From Sneathiella sedimenti (GTDB lineage: Bacteria; Pseudomonadota; Alphaproteobacteria; Sneathiellales; Sneathiellaceae): 64,000 nucleotides of DNA. The notes under the pieces are model-generated. The model worked only from the letters and a program-made list of their open reading frames with translations, had not been told where the DNA came from and did no database searches. The first letter of the stretch is position 1; every line of letters begins with the position of its first letter. The stretch is from NCBI RefSeq assembly GCF_017313765.1, contig NZ_JAFLNC010000001.1, positions 62,001 through 126,000 on the forward strand, written 5' to 3'. Below are positions 7,861 through 16,361 of this stretch, one piece after another. A program made the position numbers and the translations under genes.

Positions 7861-9027
7861 ATGGATTTTACGCTCACTGAAGAGCAGCATGCCATTGTAG
7901 AGAATGTCGAAGCGCTGTGCGCGCGCTTCGACGATAACTATTGGAGAGAAAAAGATCGGACTGGAGACTTCCCGTTTGATTTTCACGCAGCGATGGCGGA
8001 GGCCGGGTGGCTCGGCATTACCATGCCAGAGGAATTCGGCGGCGCGGGACTAGGCGTTGTAGAAGCAGCGCTGATGATGCATACAGTGGCTAAGTCCTCC
8101 GGCGGCATGTCTGCGGCGTCAGCCATTCACATCAATATTTTTGGCCCCCACCCGATCGTTGTATTCGGGAATGACGAGCAAAAGAACCGGTGGCTTCCCC
8201 AACTTATCAAGGGCGAAGTTAAAACCTGTTTCGGGGTGACCGAGCCAAACGCCGGCCTGAACACAACGGCCCTTGAAACGCGAGCCGAAAAAACATCCGA
8301 CGGCTATGTTGTAAATGGCCGGAAGATATGGACCACAACGGGGCAGGAAGCAGACAAAATCATGCTCCTGGTTCGCACCACGCCAAAGGAAAACTGCAAG
8401 AAGGCGACCGATGGTCTGTCCCTCTTCTACACGGACATGAACCGTGACTACATGGATGTTCGCGTTATTGATAAAATGGGCCGCAAGGCTGTTGATTCAA
8501 ACGAAGTGTTTATCGACAACCTGCCGGTTCCCGAAGAAGACCTGATCGGCGAAGAAGGCAAGGGCTTTTACTACCTCCTGCACAGCCTGAACCCCGAACG
8601 CGTCCTCGTCGGCATGGAAGCAATCGGTATCGGCATGAATGCCCTCGGCCGCGCCGCGAAATATGCCCGGGAAAGAGAAGTCTTTGGTCGGCCAATCGGC
8701 AAGAACCAGTCTATTCAGCATCCACTCGCTGAAAACTGGATGGAGCTGGAGGCCGCCTATCTGATGGCTATGAAAGCAGCTTCAAACTACGACGCCGGGC
8801 TTGAAGCCGGGGTTTATGCCAACGCCGCCAAATATCTCGGTGGTGAAGCAGGATTCAAGGCATGTACACAAGCGGTTATGACCCATGGTGGCATGGGCTA
8901 TGCCAAGGAATTCACTGTTGAACGATTGATGCGAGAGGTCATGATCTGTCGAATCGCGCCTGTCAGCCCGCAGTTGGTGCTGTGTTATGTTGCCGAAAAG
9001 GCGCTTGGGTTGCCGAAGTCCTACTAA
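7861..9027 (+). CDS. Acyl-CoA dehydrogenase
   Basis: A 388-residue FAD-dependent acyl-CoA dehydrogenase that introduces an alpha-beta double bond and passes electrons to ETF. The N-terminal helical domain starts MDFTLTEEQHAIVENV. The FAD-binding signature CFGVTEPNAGLNTT is followed by WTTTGQEADKIMLL. The C-terminal domain has RALGRAAKYARERxxFGRPIG-type sequence and THGGMGYAKEFTVERLMRE. The ATG at 7861 has AAGGAGTAGG just upstream, and the frame extending to 7765 is inside dctM and rejected. It lies between the TRAP genes and two CoA-activating enzymes. The substrate is probably the CoA ester of the imported acid, chain length unknown. Confidence 0.93.
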   Translation: MDFTLTEEQHAIVENVEALCARFDDNYWREKDRTGDFPFDFHAAMAEAGWLGITMPEEFGGAGLGVVEAALMMHTVAKSSGGMSAASAIHINIFGPHPIVVFGNDEQKNRWLPQLIKGEVKTCFGVTEPNAGLNTTALETRAEKTSDGYVVNGRKIWTTTGQEADKIMLLVRTTPKENCKKATDGLSLFYTDMNRDYMDVRVIDKMGRKAVDSNEVFIDNLPVPEEDLIGEEGKGFYYLLHSLNPERVLVGMEAIGIGMNALGRAAKYAREREVFGRPIGKNQSIQHPLAENWMELEAAYLMAMKAASNYDAGLEAGVYANAAKYLGGEAGFKACTQAVMTHGGMGYAKEFTVERLMREVMICRIAPVSPQLVLCYVAEKALGLPKSY

Positions 9028-9058
9028 TAATAAAAATACTACCGGATACAGGTGACAA

Positions 9059-10267
9059 ATGAGTAAACCGAATCACGGGCCTCTTACGGGCGTAAGAGTC
9101 GCTGATCTTACGTCTGTCCTGCTCGGCCCATATGCCGCCCAAATCCTGGGCGATATGGGCGCAGACGTCATTAAAATCGAAGGACCAGAAGGCGATACAA
9201 CCCGTGATCTCGGTCCACGCCGTTCTCCCGGGATGGCGGCGGTTTATCTGAATGCCAACCGCAACAAACGGGCGCTTGGTATCGATTTGAAGTCAGAGGA
9301 AGGCCGCGCAGCCTTCCTCAAGCTCCTGGAAACTGTTGATGTCTTCCTCCACAATATGCGGCCAACCGCGATTAAGCGGTTACGCCTTACCTATGAAGAT
9401 GTAAAAGCCGTTAATCCAAACATCATCTATTGCGGCGCGTACGGGTTCGGACAGGACGGCCCATATGCGAATAAACCGGCTTATGATGATATGATTCAAG
9501 GGGTAAGCGGTCTTGCCGCAACGCAATCAACCTTGATGGGCCGACCAGGATATATGCCGACCGTGATTGCCGACAAAGCAACAGCACTGACGGCGGTATA
9601 TTCGATGACCATGGCATTGTATCATCGCGAACGGACAGGCGAAGGACAGGAAGTCAAGATTCCGATGTTCGAGACGATGGTGCAGTTTCACATGCTGGAA
9701 CATCTATATGGCGGGAATTTCGACCCCCCAATAGGGTCCGTTGGCTATCCACGGGCTATTTCCCCTAACCGCCATCCTTACAAGACAAAAGACGGTATGA
9801 TTGGCGTACTTCCCTATGTCGACAAGCATTGGCGAGCATTCTTTGACATGGCTGGCCAACCTGAGTTGATGCAAGACCCGCGTTTTTGCAATATTGAAGC
9901 GCGGCTCGATAATATCGACGCACTTTATGAAGTCCTTGGTGACATCATCAAAACGCGAACATCCGCTGAATGGCTTGCCGATCTGGATGCAGCCAGTATT
10001 CCCGCAGTGCCGATCAACAGCCCCGAGGACCTTCTCGAGGACGAACATCTCAAATCAGTGAATTTCTGGAAAACGATGGATCATCCGTCCGAAGGTAAAC
10101 TCGTATATCCGGGAATCCATACAGAGTTTTCTGCGTCTCCCGGGGACGTACGTCGTCACGCTCCACGACATGGAGAACATAACCGGGAAATCCTGCAGGA
10201 AATCGGCATCTCTGACGCGGAAATTGACAGTCTCACTTCCTCGGGTATTCTTTGTTCCAAGACATGA
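9059..10267 (+). CDS. CaiB/BaiF family III CoA-transferase
   Basis: A 402-residue cytoplasmic enzyme that moves CoA from an acyl-CoA donor to a carboxylic acid. The family start (GVRVADLTSVLLGPYAAQIL), the GADVIKIE segment and the motif PAYDDMIQGVSG are present. Asp143 in that motif is the position of the acyl-anhydride-forming Asp of formyl-CoA transferase. The length is normal. It lies 31 bp after the dehydrogenase with AGGTGA before the ATG, and 36 bp before an acyl-CoA ligase. Two different CoA-activating enzymes in one cluster suggest one initiates the pathway and the other recycles CoA or accepts a second acid. That division is inference. Confidence 0.92.
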   Translation: MSKPNHGPLTGVRVADLTSVLLGPYAAQILGDMGADVIKIEGPEGDTTRDLGPRRSPGMAAVYLNANRNKRALGIDLKSEEGRAAFLKLLETVDVFLHNMRPTAIKRLRLTYEDVKAVNPNIIYCGAYGFGQDGPYANKPAYDDMIQGVSGLAATQSTLMGRPGYMPTVIADKATALTAVYSMTMALYHRERTGEGQEVKIPMFETMVQFHMLEHLYGGNFDPPIGSVGYPRAISPNRHPYKTKDGMIGVLPYVDKHWRAFFDMAGQPELMQDPRFCNIEARLDNIDALYEVLGDIIKTRTSAEWLADLDAASIPAVPINSPEDLLEDEHLKSVNFWKTMDHPSEGKLVYPGIHTEFSASPGDVRRHAPRHGEHNREILQEIGISDAEIDSLTSSGILCSKT

Positions 10268-10303
10268 TGTTCGGCCCATAATAAGCAGAAAAAGAAACAG
10301 GCT

Positions 10304-11845
10304 ATGCATATACGAGAATTTGCGAAAAAAACACCGGAAAAGCCGGCTATCATTATGGCTGGCAGCGGTAAAACAATTACGTATAAACAGCTTAACGATC
10401 GTTCAAATCAAGGCGCCCGATATTTTCGGGATATGGGACTGAAAGTCGGCGACCATATCGCCTTTCTTCTTGAAAATAATCCCAGATTCTATGAAATATG
10501 CTGGGCCGCGCAGCGCGCGGGTCTTTATTATACCGCCATCAGCAGCCGCCTTACAGCGGAAGAGGCAGCCTATATCATAAACGATTGTGGCGCTCGGATT
10601 TTCATCACCTCAAATTACAAATCAGAACTTGCCGGACAGTTGGTGGAACGAACGCCAAATGTTGAGGAACGGCTGATGATCGACGGCACGCTGCCCGGCT
10701 ATAAGTCTTTTGAAGACATTGTCGGCACCTATTCCTCGGACCCGCTCGCGGATGAATGCGAAGGGTCGGACATGCTTTATTCCTCAGGCACTACCGGACG
10801 TCCAAAAGGCATTAAGCCATTGGAGATCGGTAATCCGATCGGAACAGAGGACAACCTGTTTAACCTTTTAAAAACACAGTATAAGGTTACTGAGGATACA
10901 ATGTACCTCTCCCCGGCACCCCTCTATCACGCCGCCCCATTACGATACAACATGCGCACTCAACGCTTTGGCGCCACCTGCGTTATCATGGAGCATTTTG
11001 ATGCGGAGGAATATCTGCGCCTTGTTGAAAAGTACAAAATAACGCATTCGCAGCTCGTCCCGACCATGTTCGTTCGGATGTTGAAATTACCCGAAGAGGT
11101 GCGGAAAAAATACGACGTCAGCAGTCTGCAGGTCGCTATTCATGCTGCGGCCCCTTGCCCCGAGAAAGTAAAACATCAGATGATGGAATGGTGGGGACCC
11201 ATTTTGTATGAATATTACGCTGGCACGGAAGGAAACGGGTATTGCGCCGTTACGCCTGAAGAGTGGTTGACGCATCCAGGAACAGTTGGCCGGGCATTGA
11301 CCGGCATCGTCCATATCGTCGACGAGGATGGGGAAGAGCTTCCCGCCGGGAAAACCGGAGCAATTTACTTTTCTGACGGACGGGAGTTCACCTACCACAA
11401 TGATCCGGAACGGACGGCGGAGAGCTTCAACGACAAGGGATGGAGCACTCTGGGTGATGTCGGGTATCTGGATGACGATGGCTTTCTCTATCTAACCGAC
11501 CGCCAGACTTACATGATCATTTCCGGCGGCGTGAATATCTATCCGCAGGAAATCGAGGACATGCTCCTGACCCACCCGAAGGTTTATGACGCCGCCGTTA
11601 TCGGCGTACCAAATGAAGACTTCGGGGAAGAAGTTAAAGCCGTTATTCAGCCCGTTGATATGAACCTCGTCGGCGAGGATCTGGAAGCAGAGCTGATAGA
11701 GTTCTGCCGTGCGAATATCAGTCACATTAAATGCCCCCGGTCCGTTGACTTTGAGGCAGAGCTTCCCCGCCATCCGACGGGAAAACTCTACAAAAGACTT
11801 CTCAAAGACAAATACTGGGGCGATAAAAAATCCCGGATCGTTTAA
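10304..11845 (+). CDS. AMP-forming acyl-CoA synthetase
   Basis: A 513-residue member of the ANL superfamily that activates a carboxylic acid with ATP and CoA. The phosphate loop (YSSGTTGRPKGIK, about 160-172), the acyl-pocket region YYAGTEGNG, the hinge segment STLGDVGYLDDDGF and the C-terminal PTGKLYKRLL with the catalytic Lys are all present. Length and order are normal for a short or medium-chain or aromatic acid ligase. It is the last gene of the cluster that begins with dctP. Its stop codon is 2 bp from the stop codon of the convergent ribH gene, with no terminator in between. Confidence 0.93.
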   Translation: MHIREFAKKTPEKPAIIMAGSGKTITYKQLNDRSNQGARYFRDMGLKVGDHIAFLLENNPRFYEICWAAQRAGLYYTAISSRLTAEEAAYIINDCGARIFITSNYKSELAGQLVERTPNVEERLMIDGTLPGYKSFEDIVGTYSSDPLADECEGSDMLYSSGTTGRPKGIKPLEIGNPIGTEDNLFNLLKTQYKVTEDTMYLSPAPLYHAAPLRYNMRTQRFGATCVIMEHFDAEEYLRLVEKYKITHSQLVPTMFVRMLKLPEEVRKKYDVSSLQVAIHAAAPCPEKVKHQMMEWWGPILYEYYAGTEGNGYCAVTPEEWLTHPGTVGRALTGIVHIVDEDGEELPAGKTGAIYFSDGREFTYHNDPERTAESFNDKGWSTLGDVGYLDDDGFLYLTDRQTYMIISGGVNIYPQEIEDMLLTHPKVYDAAVIGVPNEDFGEEVKAVIQPVDMNLVGEDLEAELIEFCRANISHIKCPRSVDFEAELPRHPTGKLYKRLLKDKYWGDKKSRIV

Positions 11846-11847
11846 CC

Positions 11848-12360
11848 CTATGACGCGAGCTTAAGTTCCTTGAGCCCGCGCATATTTTTGAGCGTCTGAT
11901 GACAGGCTTTCGCAGCTTCCTGCCCTTTCACTACGAAATGCTCCTTGAAGAATCCCATATGAGCCTGGGTTTCCTGAAAATGATGCGGTGTCAGAACAAC
12001 TGATAAAATCGGGACACCGCGATCAAGCTGTACGCGCATCATTGCATCGAGAACGGTCCGGGCAACGAAGTCATGGCGATAGATGCCCCCATCAACGATC
12101 AGACCCGTTGCCATGATCAGGTCATAGCGCCCGGTTTCAGCGAGCTTCTGTGCCATCAAAGGAATTTCGAGGCTGCCCGGCACATCGTGGATATCAAAGC
12201 AATCCGCGTCATATCCGTACCTGACCAGTTCCTCCATGAAGGACTTGCTGGCTTCATGGACAATATCTGCATGCCAGTTCGCCTGGATGATAGCGATACG
12301 GTTATGACTTTTGTGAATGCTGGGGGTTTTATTGTCAGATGTCGTGTTTTTGATTTTCAT
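11848..12360 (-). CDS. ribH: 6,7-dimethyl-8-ribityllumazine synthase, type II (RibH2-like)
   Basis: A 170-residue enzyme that condenses 5-amino-6-ribitylaminouracil with dihydroxybutanone phosphate in riboflavin synthesis. It matches the decameric RibH2 form of Brucella and Mesorhizobium: Trp29 in QANWHADIV stacks on the substrate, and it has the family segments DVPGSLEIPLMAQKLA, IVDGGIYRHDFVA and VVLTPHHFQE. A 20-residue polar N-terminal extension precedes the fold. The ATG at 12360 was chosen because the longer frame to 12411 lacks homology and AAGG lies 8 bp upstream. An FMN riboswitch precedes it, so flavin level controls it. No other rib gene is nearby. Confidence 0.93.
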   Translation of the reverse strand: MKIKNTTSDNKTPSIHKSHNRIAIIQANWHADIVHEASKSFMEELVRYGYDADCFDIHDVPGSLEIPLMAQKLAETGRYDLIMATGLIVDGGIYRHDFVARTVLDAMMRVQLDRGVPILSVVLTPHHFQETQAHMGFFKEHFVVKGQEAAKACHQTLKNMRGLKELKLAS

Positions 12361-12454
12361 TTTTGGGCCTTGTTTATTCAAGTTGACAAAAACCCAAGGC
12401 AAATAGGTCAAAGGCTAGCTCAGGCCTAATTCAGCCTTCCTTACCCTTTATCCT

Positions 12455-12592
12455 GTTCTCTTCCATCCGGACTATCACCGTCGGCTTCGGATTTACACCG
12501 AATCTGCTGACCCCGCCGAAGCGGGCGCTCGCGGGCTTGAACAAAATTCTGTTCTTTACCGCCGGTAGGGACTTGCACCCTGCCCTGAGAAC
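12455..12592 (-). promoter_or_regulatory. FMN riboswitch (RFN element) controlling ribH
   Basis: On the minus strand the sequence shows the conserved RFN blocks in order: GTTCTCAGGGCAGGGTG, then AGTCCCTACCGGCGGT, a variable arm with CCCGCGAGCGC, then GGTCAGCAGATTCGGTG, AATCCGAAGCCGACGGT and ATAGTCCGGATGGAAGAGAAC. The GTTCTC and GAGAAC ends form helix P1. It ends about 95 nt before the ribH start. No strong terminator hairpin with a T-run is visible between the aptamer and the gene, so control at translation initiation is more likely than attenuation. Confidence 0.95.
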
Positions 12593-12648
12593 ATTCCCTC
12601 AATATGGGGAGGGAATATCACCCCCTATATTAGGGATGTTTTCCCGAT

Positions 12649-13062
12649 TTGCAAGACGCTGGATATGTATTACGTTGGCGCTCGATATTCACCCTGCTGA
12701 GCCTCGAGGACCTGTTGACCGAACAAGCATTCACGGCATTATTGAAAGATGCTATTCGCTATAACCAGCTGGAACGTTACTTCAAGGTCAGCAGTGGCTC
12801 GATTGAAGAGATCGCTAGCCACTACGATCTCGCACCGGATATCGACGCGATAAAGCGCGACCTGTCGGATAGCGGCGGTCTCAAGCTATCCCATGCGCAA
12901 CGACGGATGTTGATGACACTTGTTGCCCTGTTTGACGGGTACACGGCCGATGACCTGTTTGAAGAAGGTCTTGGCAGCCTGTCTCGGATTATACAGTCAA
13001 TGGATCGGAATAACCGGGAACTTATGGCGGACCTGATCCTTTCCTATCCTGGCTGGGGCTGA
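12649..13062 (+). CDS. Hypothetical protein
   Basis: A frame of 137 codons with an acidic, helical product containing repeated aliphatic heptads (EIASHYDLAPDIDAIKRDL, RRMLMTLVALFDG, LGSLSRIIQSMDRN) and no signal peptide or membrane segment. I do not recognise the family. The only upstream start is a TTG at 12649, and the first in-frame ATG (MLMTLVALF) is well inside. The N-terminus is therefore uncertain, and a start among the CTG/TTG codons near 12706-12718 is possible. It is divergent from the riboswitch-controlled ribH, so the two would share the short region near 12600-12650. dgt follows on the same strand after about 97 bp. Confidence 0.5.
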   Translation: MQDAGYVLRWRSIFTLLSLEDLLTEQAFTALLKDAIRYNQLERYFKVSSGSIEEIASHYDLAPDIDAIKRDLSDSGGLKLSHAQRRMLMTLVALFDGYTADDLFEEGLGSLSRIIQSMDRNNRELMADLILSYPGWG

Positions 13063-13159
13063 ACATTTTGAGAGAAGCGAACGGCATTGATAATTGAATT
13101 TATGCCCAGCCCGACAAATATTCATTCTATAGTAAGTAGTTATGAGGTAGTTTACCCCG

Positions 13160-14494
13160 ATGATGGACTGGAATAAGCTTCTCTCGACCCGGCGCTACGG
13201 ACAGGATCGCCATGATCCCGTTATCGCCGCGCGTAGCCCGTTCCACAAGGACCAGGATCGCATCGTTTTTTCCTCGGCCTTTCGGCGCCTGCAGGACAAG
13301 ACCCAGGTTCATACACTGGCGGAAAGCGATTATGTGCGGACTCGCCTCACCCATTCCATGGAAGTGGCGTCCGTTGGCCGCTCACTTGGCGCAAATGCCG
13401 GACAGGTCATTATCGACCGCCATTTGAAAGGCAGTGAGTACAGCCCCGCGGATTTCGGCCATATCGTATCCGCCGCCTGTCTTGCCCATGACATCGGCAA
13501 CCCGCCATTTGGGCATTTTGGCGAAGAGATTATCCGCCATTGGTTCAAAAAAGGACACGGCGCAGCGGAACGGGTGGAAGGCCTAACCGATGCCGAGGCA
13601 CGGGACCTTGAAATGTTTGAAGGGAATGCGCAGGGATTTCGCATTTTGACGAAGCTGCAGAACTGGCGAAACTCCGGAGGATTGCGGCTGACCTACGCCA
13701 CGCTCGGCACGTTCATGAAATATCCAAGGACATCCATCGTTACGGCACCGATGCCGGGTGATAGTGGCGGTAAAAAATTCGGTGTTATGCAGTCTGAATT
13801 GGAAGCCTTCCGGGAAATCGCCGAGGAGATCGGCCTTTTGCAGCGTGGGAATGAGGCCTACTGGTGTCGTCACCCTCTCGCCTATCTCGTTGAGGCTGCG
13901 GATGATATCTGCTACAGCGTTGTCGATATTGAGGACGGGTTTAAACTCGGTCGCCTTGCCTACGGGGAGACCGAGGATTTGATGATCCGCATTCTTGGCG
14001 GCTTGCCGAAACGCTATGCGGAAGTCGATGACCCCTCAGAACGGATTTCCTACCTTCGCGCAAAATGCATTGGACAGCTCATCGGCGAGGTCTCGGATAT
14101 CTTCAAGGAATGTGAAGGAGAAATACTCGCCGGTACCTTTAAGGGCGACCTACTGCATCACTCGCGTCATGCAAAACTCTTCGACGAAATATATGCGCTT
14201 TGCCAGCGTGAAATCTACCGTCACCCGGAACGGATCCAGGCGGAATTGAGTGGATCGGAAATCTTAACGACGTTGCTGGATGCTTTTTATGACGCAAACC
14301 TTGACTGGGAAAAGTTCATTCGCGATGGCACAGAAATGAACCCCCGGTCTTCCGTTCTGATGACCCTTTTTCCTGATGGCAACGAGCATCCCCGCAAACG
14401 TTATGATTGGCTTCTCGGAATTACCGATTTTGTTTCTGGCATGACTGATTCTTTCGCGGTACGCCAATTTCGCGATATCAGGGGCATTGTTTAA
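13160..14494 (+). CDS. dgt: Deoxyguanosinetriphosphate triphosphohydrolase-like protein
   Basis: A 444-residue HD-domain enzyme that splits dNTPs into nucleoside and triphosphate. The start (RRYGQDRHDP), the AFRRLQDKTQVH block and the HD metal residues are clear: His65 in RTRLTHSMEVA, His110-Asp111 in CLAHDIGNPPFGHFGE, plus Asp in EAADDICYSVVDIEDGF. The family keeps dNTP pools in balance and may limit foreign DNA. Two ATGs (13160 and 13163) are possible. The first is used here. The gene is not obviously in an operon: 97 bp precede it and 91 bp follow. Confidence 0.93.
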   Translation: MMDWNKLLSTRRYGQDRHDPVIAARSPFHKDQDRIVFSSAFRRLQDKTQVHTLAESDYVRTRLTHSMEVASVGRSLGANAGQVIIDRHLKGSEYSPADFGHIVSAACLAHDIGNPPFGHFGEEIIRHWFKKGHGAAERVEGLTDAEARDLEMFEGNAQGFRILTKLQNWRNSGGLRLTYATLGTFMKYPRTSIVTAPMPGDSGGKKFGVMQSELEAFREIAEEIGLLQRGNEAYWCRHPLAYLVEAADDICYSVVDIEDGFKLGRLAYGETEDLMIRILGGLPKRYAEVDDPSERISYLRAKCIGQLIGEVSDIFKECEGEILAGTFKGDLLHHSRHAKLFDEIYALCQREIYRHPERIQAELSGSEILTTLLDAFYDANLDWEKFIRDGTEMNPRSSVLMTLFPDGNEHPRKRYDWLLGITDFVSGMTDSFAVRQFRDIRGIV

Positions 14495-14541
14495 CTCAAT
14501 TTTCATCGGGTTTCCGCATATGGTAACCCCCTATTAACGTG

Positions 14542-14554
14542 ATTCTAATAGAAT
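14542..14554. promoter_or_regulatory. Perfect inverted repeat upstream of the DUF2336 gene
   Basis: ATTCTA-A-TAGAAT is a perfect 6+1+6 palindrome 32 bp before the DUF2336 start codon, in an AT-rich gap. It could be an operator. No cognate regulator is known to me and no second copy was noted in the window. Confidence 0.35.
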
Positions 14555-14585
14555 TATTCTTTTAGATATCAGGTTAATAACGTCC

Positions 14586-15698
14586 ATGTTGGTTGATTCC
14601 ACCTTATATGGCGACCGGATCGCCGCGATGTTTGCCAAAATGCCGGCACCGTTGCGCGTGAATACTGCACGCAAGGCAGCAGAGGGGTTTGTCGCGCAGC
14701 AATTGGCAAATGACGATCTGGAACTGACCGAAGCCATCATCAGCTATTTTGTCAATGATATCGATACGGCTGTGCGCCAAACCATCGCGGAAACTGTCAA
14801 GGAATGCGAGTTCCTGTCTCATGAAATTGCCATGAAGCTAGCGCTGGACGTGGATGAAATATCCTTGCCCATCGTCACCTGTTCACCAATCCTTTCCGAT
14901 GAGGATTTATGGACGATTCTGCAAAGCGCCAGCAACCGCATTCAAACTGCCATTGCTGAGCGACCACATCTTGGCGTTAAATCCTCCGCCTGCATCGCCG
15001 AAAGCGGTTGCTATTCTGCGATCAAGGCCTGCCTGAGAAATGAAACCGCCATTATCGGCAAGGCTGCCTATGACCACATTCTTGGACGTTTTGGCGACAT
15101 CGATCCTATTCAGGAACTCATGGTCCACCGCCCTTTCCTTCCCGAAGAGATCGTTTCGCGGCTGTTTGATTTCATTTCTGAGGAATATAAACAGATCCTC
15201 ATTGAGAGAAACCCTGTATCTGAAACGACGTCTGTCCATAAAATTCTCAATGCTCGTGAAAAGGCGCTCGCCAAGAACCTTGACCGGAGAATGACCGATC
15301 ACGAGCAGAAAAAGAAAGCAATCGCCCTGGATCGCGAAGGTCGCCTGACAGCGACGCTGATGCTTCGCCTGTTGATTGCAGGCAATCATTCCTTCTTTGC
15401 TGCCGCTCTTGGCCATGCATCCGGCATTTCTAAGAAGCGTGTCATATCGCTCACGTCCGGTCGGGGGTTTCTCGGCTTCCAGCGCCTGTATGAGCGGGCC
15501 CAGCTACCTTCATATCTATACAGCGCCTTGCGAACGGCCATGGAGGAGCAACGCAAGGCCACCCATTATCATCCACGTGCCGATCTAGATAATTTCCGCC
15601 AACGCCTAATTGACCGGATCGCAGAAACATACGGATGGGAAGATGATATGTCTCTTGAAGAATTGATGGAAAAACTACTTCCCAAACGCCTCCATTGA
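14586..15698 (+). CDS. DUF2336 domain-containing protein
   Basis: A 370-residue soluble protein of a family found mainly in Alphaproteobacteria, with no established role. It is nearly all helical and reads as degenerate HEAT-like repeats: LANDDLELTEAIISYFVND, LDVDEISLPIVTCSPILSD and HRPFLPEEIVSRLFDFIS. Each contains the recurring pattern of a helix ending in a bulky residue, then a Pro or Asp turn and a second helix. The C-terminal region (RLTATLMLRLLIAGNHSFF, GISKKRVISLTSGRGFLGF) is typical for the family. No signal peptide. Such repeats usually make protein contacts, so a scaffold or regulator role is inferred. Confidence 0.8.
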   Translation: MLVDSTLYGDRIAAMFAKMPAPLRVNTARKAAEGFVAQQLANDDLELTEAIISYFVNDIDTAVRQTIAETVKECEFLSHEIAMKLALDVDEISLPIVTCSPILSDEDLWTILQSASNRIQTAIAERPHLGVKSSACIAESGCYSAIKACLRNETAIIGKAAYDHILGRFGDIDPIQELMVHRPFLPEEIVSRLFDFISEEYKQILIERNPVSETTSVHKILNAREKALAKNLDRRMTDHEQKKKAIALDREGRLTATLMLRLLIAGNHSFFAAALGHASGISKKRVISLTSGRGFLGFQRLYERAQLPSYLYSALRTAMEEQRKATHYHPRADLDNFRQRLIDRIAETYGWEDDMSLEELMEKLLPKRLH

Positions 15699-15743
15699 CC
15701 TTTACACTCTAGGCAATTCAAAATAACAAAACGGAATGGCCCA

Positions 15744-16340
15744 GTGACAAAATCCATCGATTACTATCTGACTCTCGTTTCCCCCTGGGCTTTTCTTGGC
15801 CATGACCGCTTCGTAAAGATTGCCGAGGAGAGTGGTGCCAAGATCAATGTCATTCCTGTTAATTATGGGAAGATATTCAGTGCAACAGGGGGACTGCCGC
15901 TTGGCAAACGAAGTGAACAACGGAGAAGCTACCGACTGATGGAACTCGCCAGATGGCGTGAGGAACTGAATGTCCCGATTAACATTCATCCGAAGTTCTT
16001 TCCCGCGTCGGACCTTATTGCTGCCTTGATGGTCACCGTGGTTGCTCAGCGCGGTGGCGACGCCATTGGCCTTACCGGAATGTTTCAGCGACTTGTCTGG
16101 ATTGAAGATGGCAATATCGCGGATGAAGCCACGGCAATCGAGGTTGCCAATAAGGCAGGCCTGAACGGTAAAGAGTTGTTGACTGAAAGTCAGGCACCCG
16201 AAATCAAGGCGTTGTATGAAAAGAACACCGATGATGCAATCGCACGGGGAGTGTTTGGCGCGCCGACCTATATCATCGGAGACGAACTTTTCTGGGGTCA
16301 GGATCGGCTTCAGTTTGTAGAGAAGGCCCTCAAAAAATAA
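15744..16340 (+). CDS. 2-hydroxychromene-2-carboxylate isomerase family (DsbA-fold, kappa-GST-like)
   Basis: A 198-residue cytoplasmic protein of the DsbA/kappa-GST group. The N-terminal strand-turn YYLTLVSPWAFLG puts Ser13 at the catalytic/GSH-contact position known from NahD-type isomerases. The C-terminal segment ARGVFGAPTYIIGDELFWG is the cis-Pro loop plus the FWGQDRL signature. Known members isomerise a chromene carboxylate in naphthalene breakdown using glutathione, but most genomic members have unknown substrates. The start is GTG. It is 22 bp from a following esterase gene, so the two are probably co-transcribed. No aromatic dioxygenase is nearby. Confidence 0.85.
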   Translation: MTKSIDYYLTLVSPWAFLGHDRFVKIAEESGAKINVIPVNYGKIFSATGGLPLGKRSEQRRSYRLMELARWREELNVPINIHPKFFPASDLIAALMVTVVAQRGGDAIGLTGMFQRLVWIEDGNIADEATAIEVANKAGLNGKELLTESQAPEIKALYEKNTDDAIARGVFGAPTYIIGDELFWGQDRLQFVEKALKK

Positions 16341-16361
16341 TCTGAATTAAGGAGACGGGGA

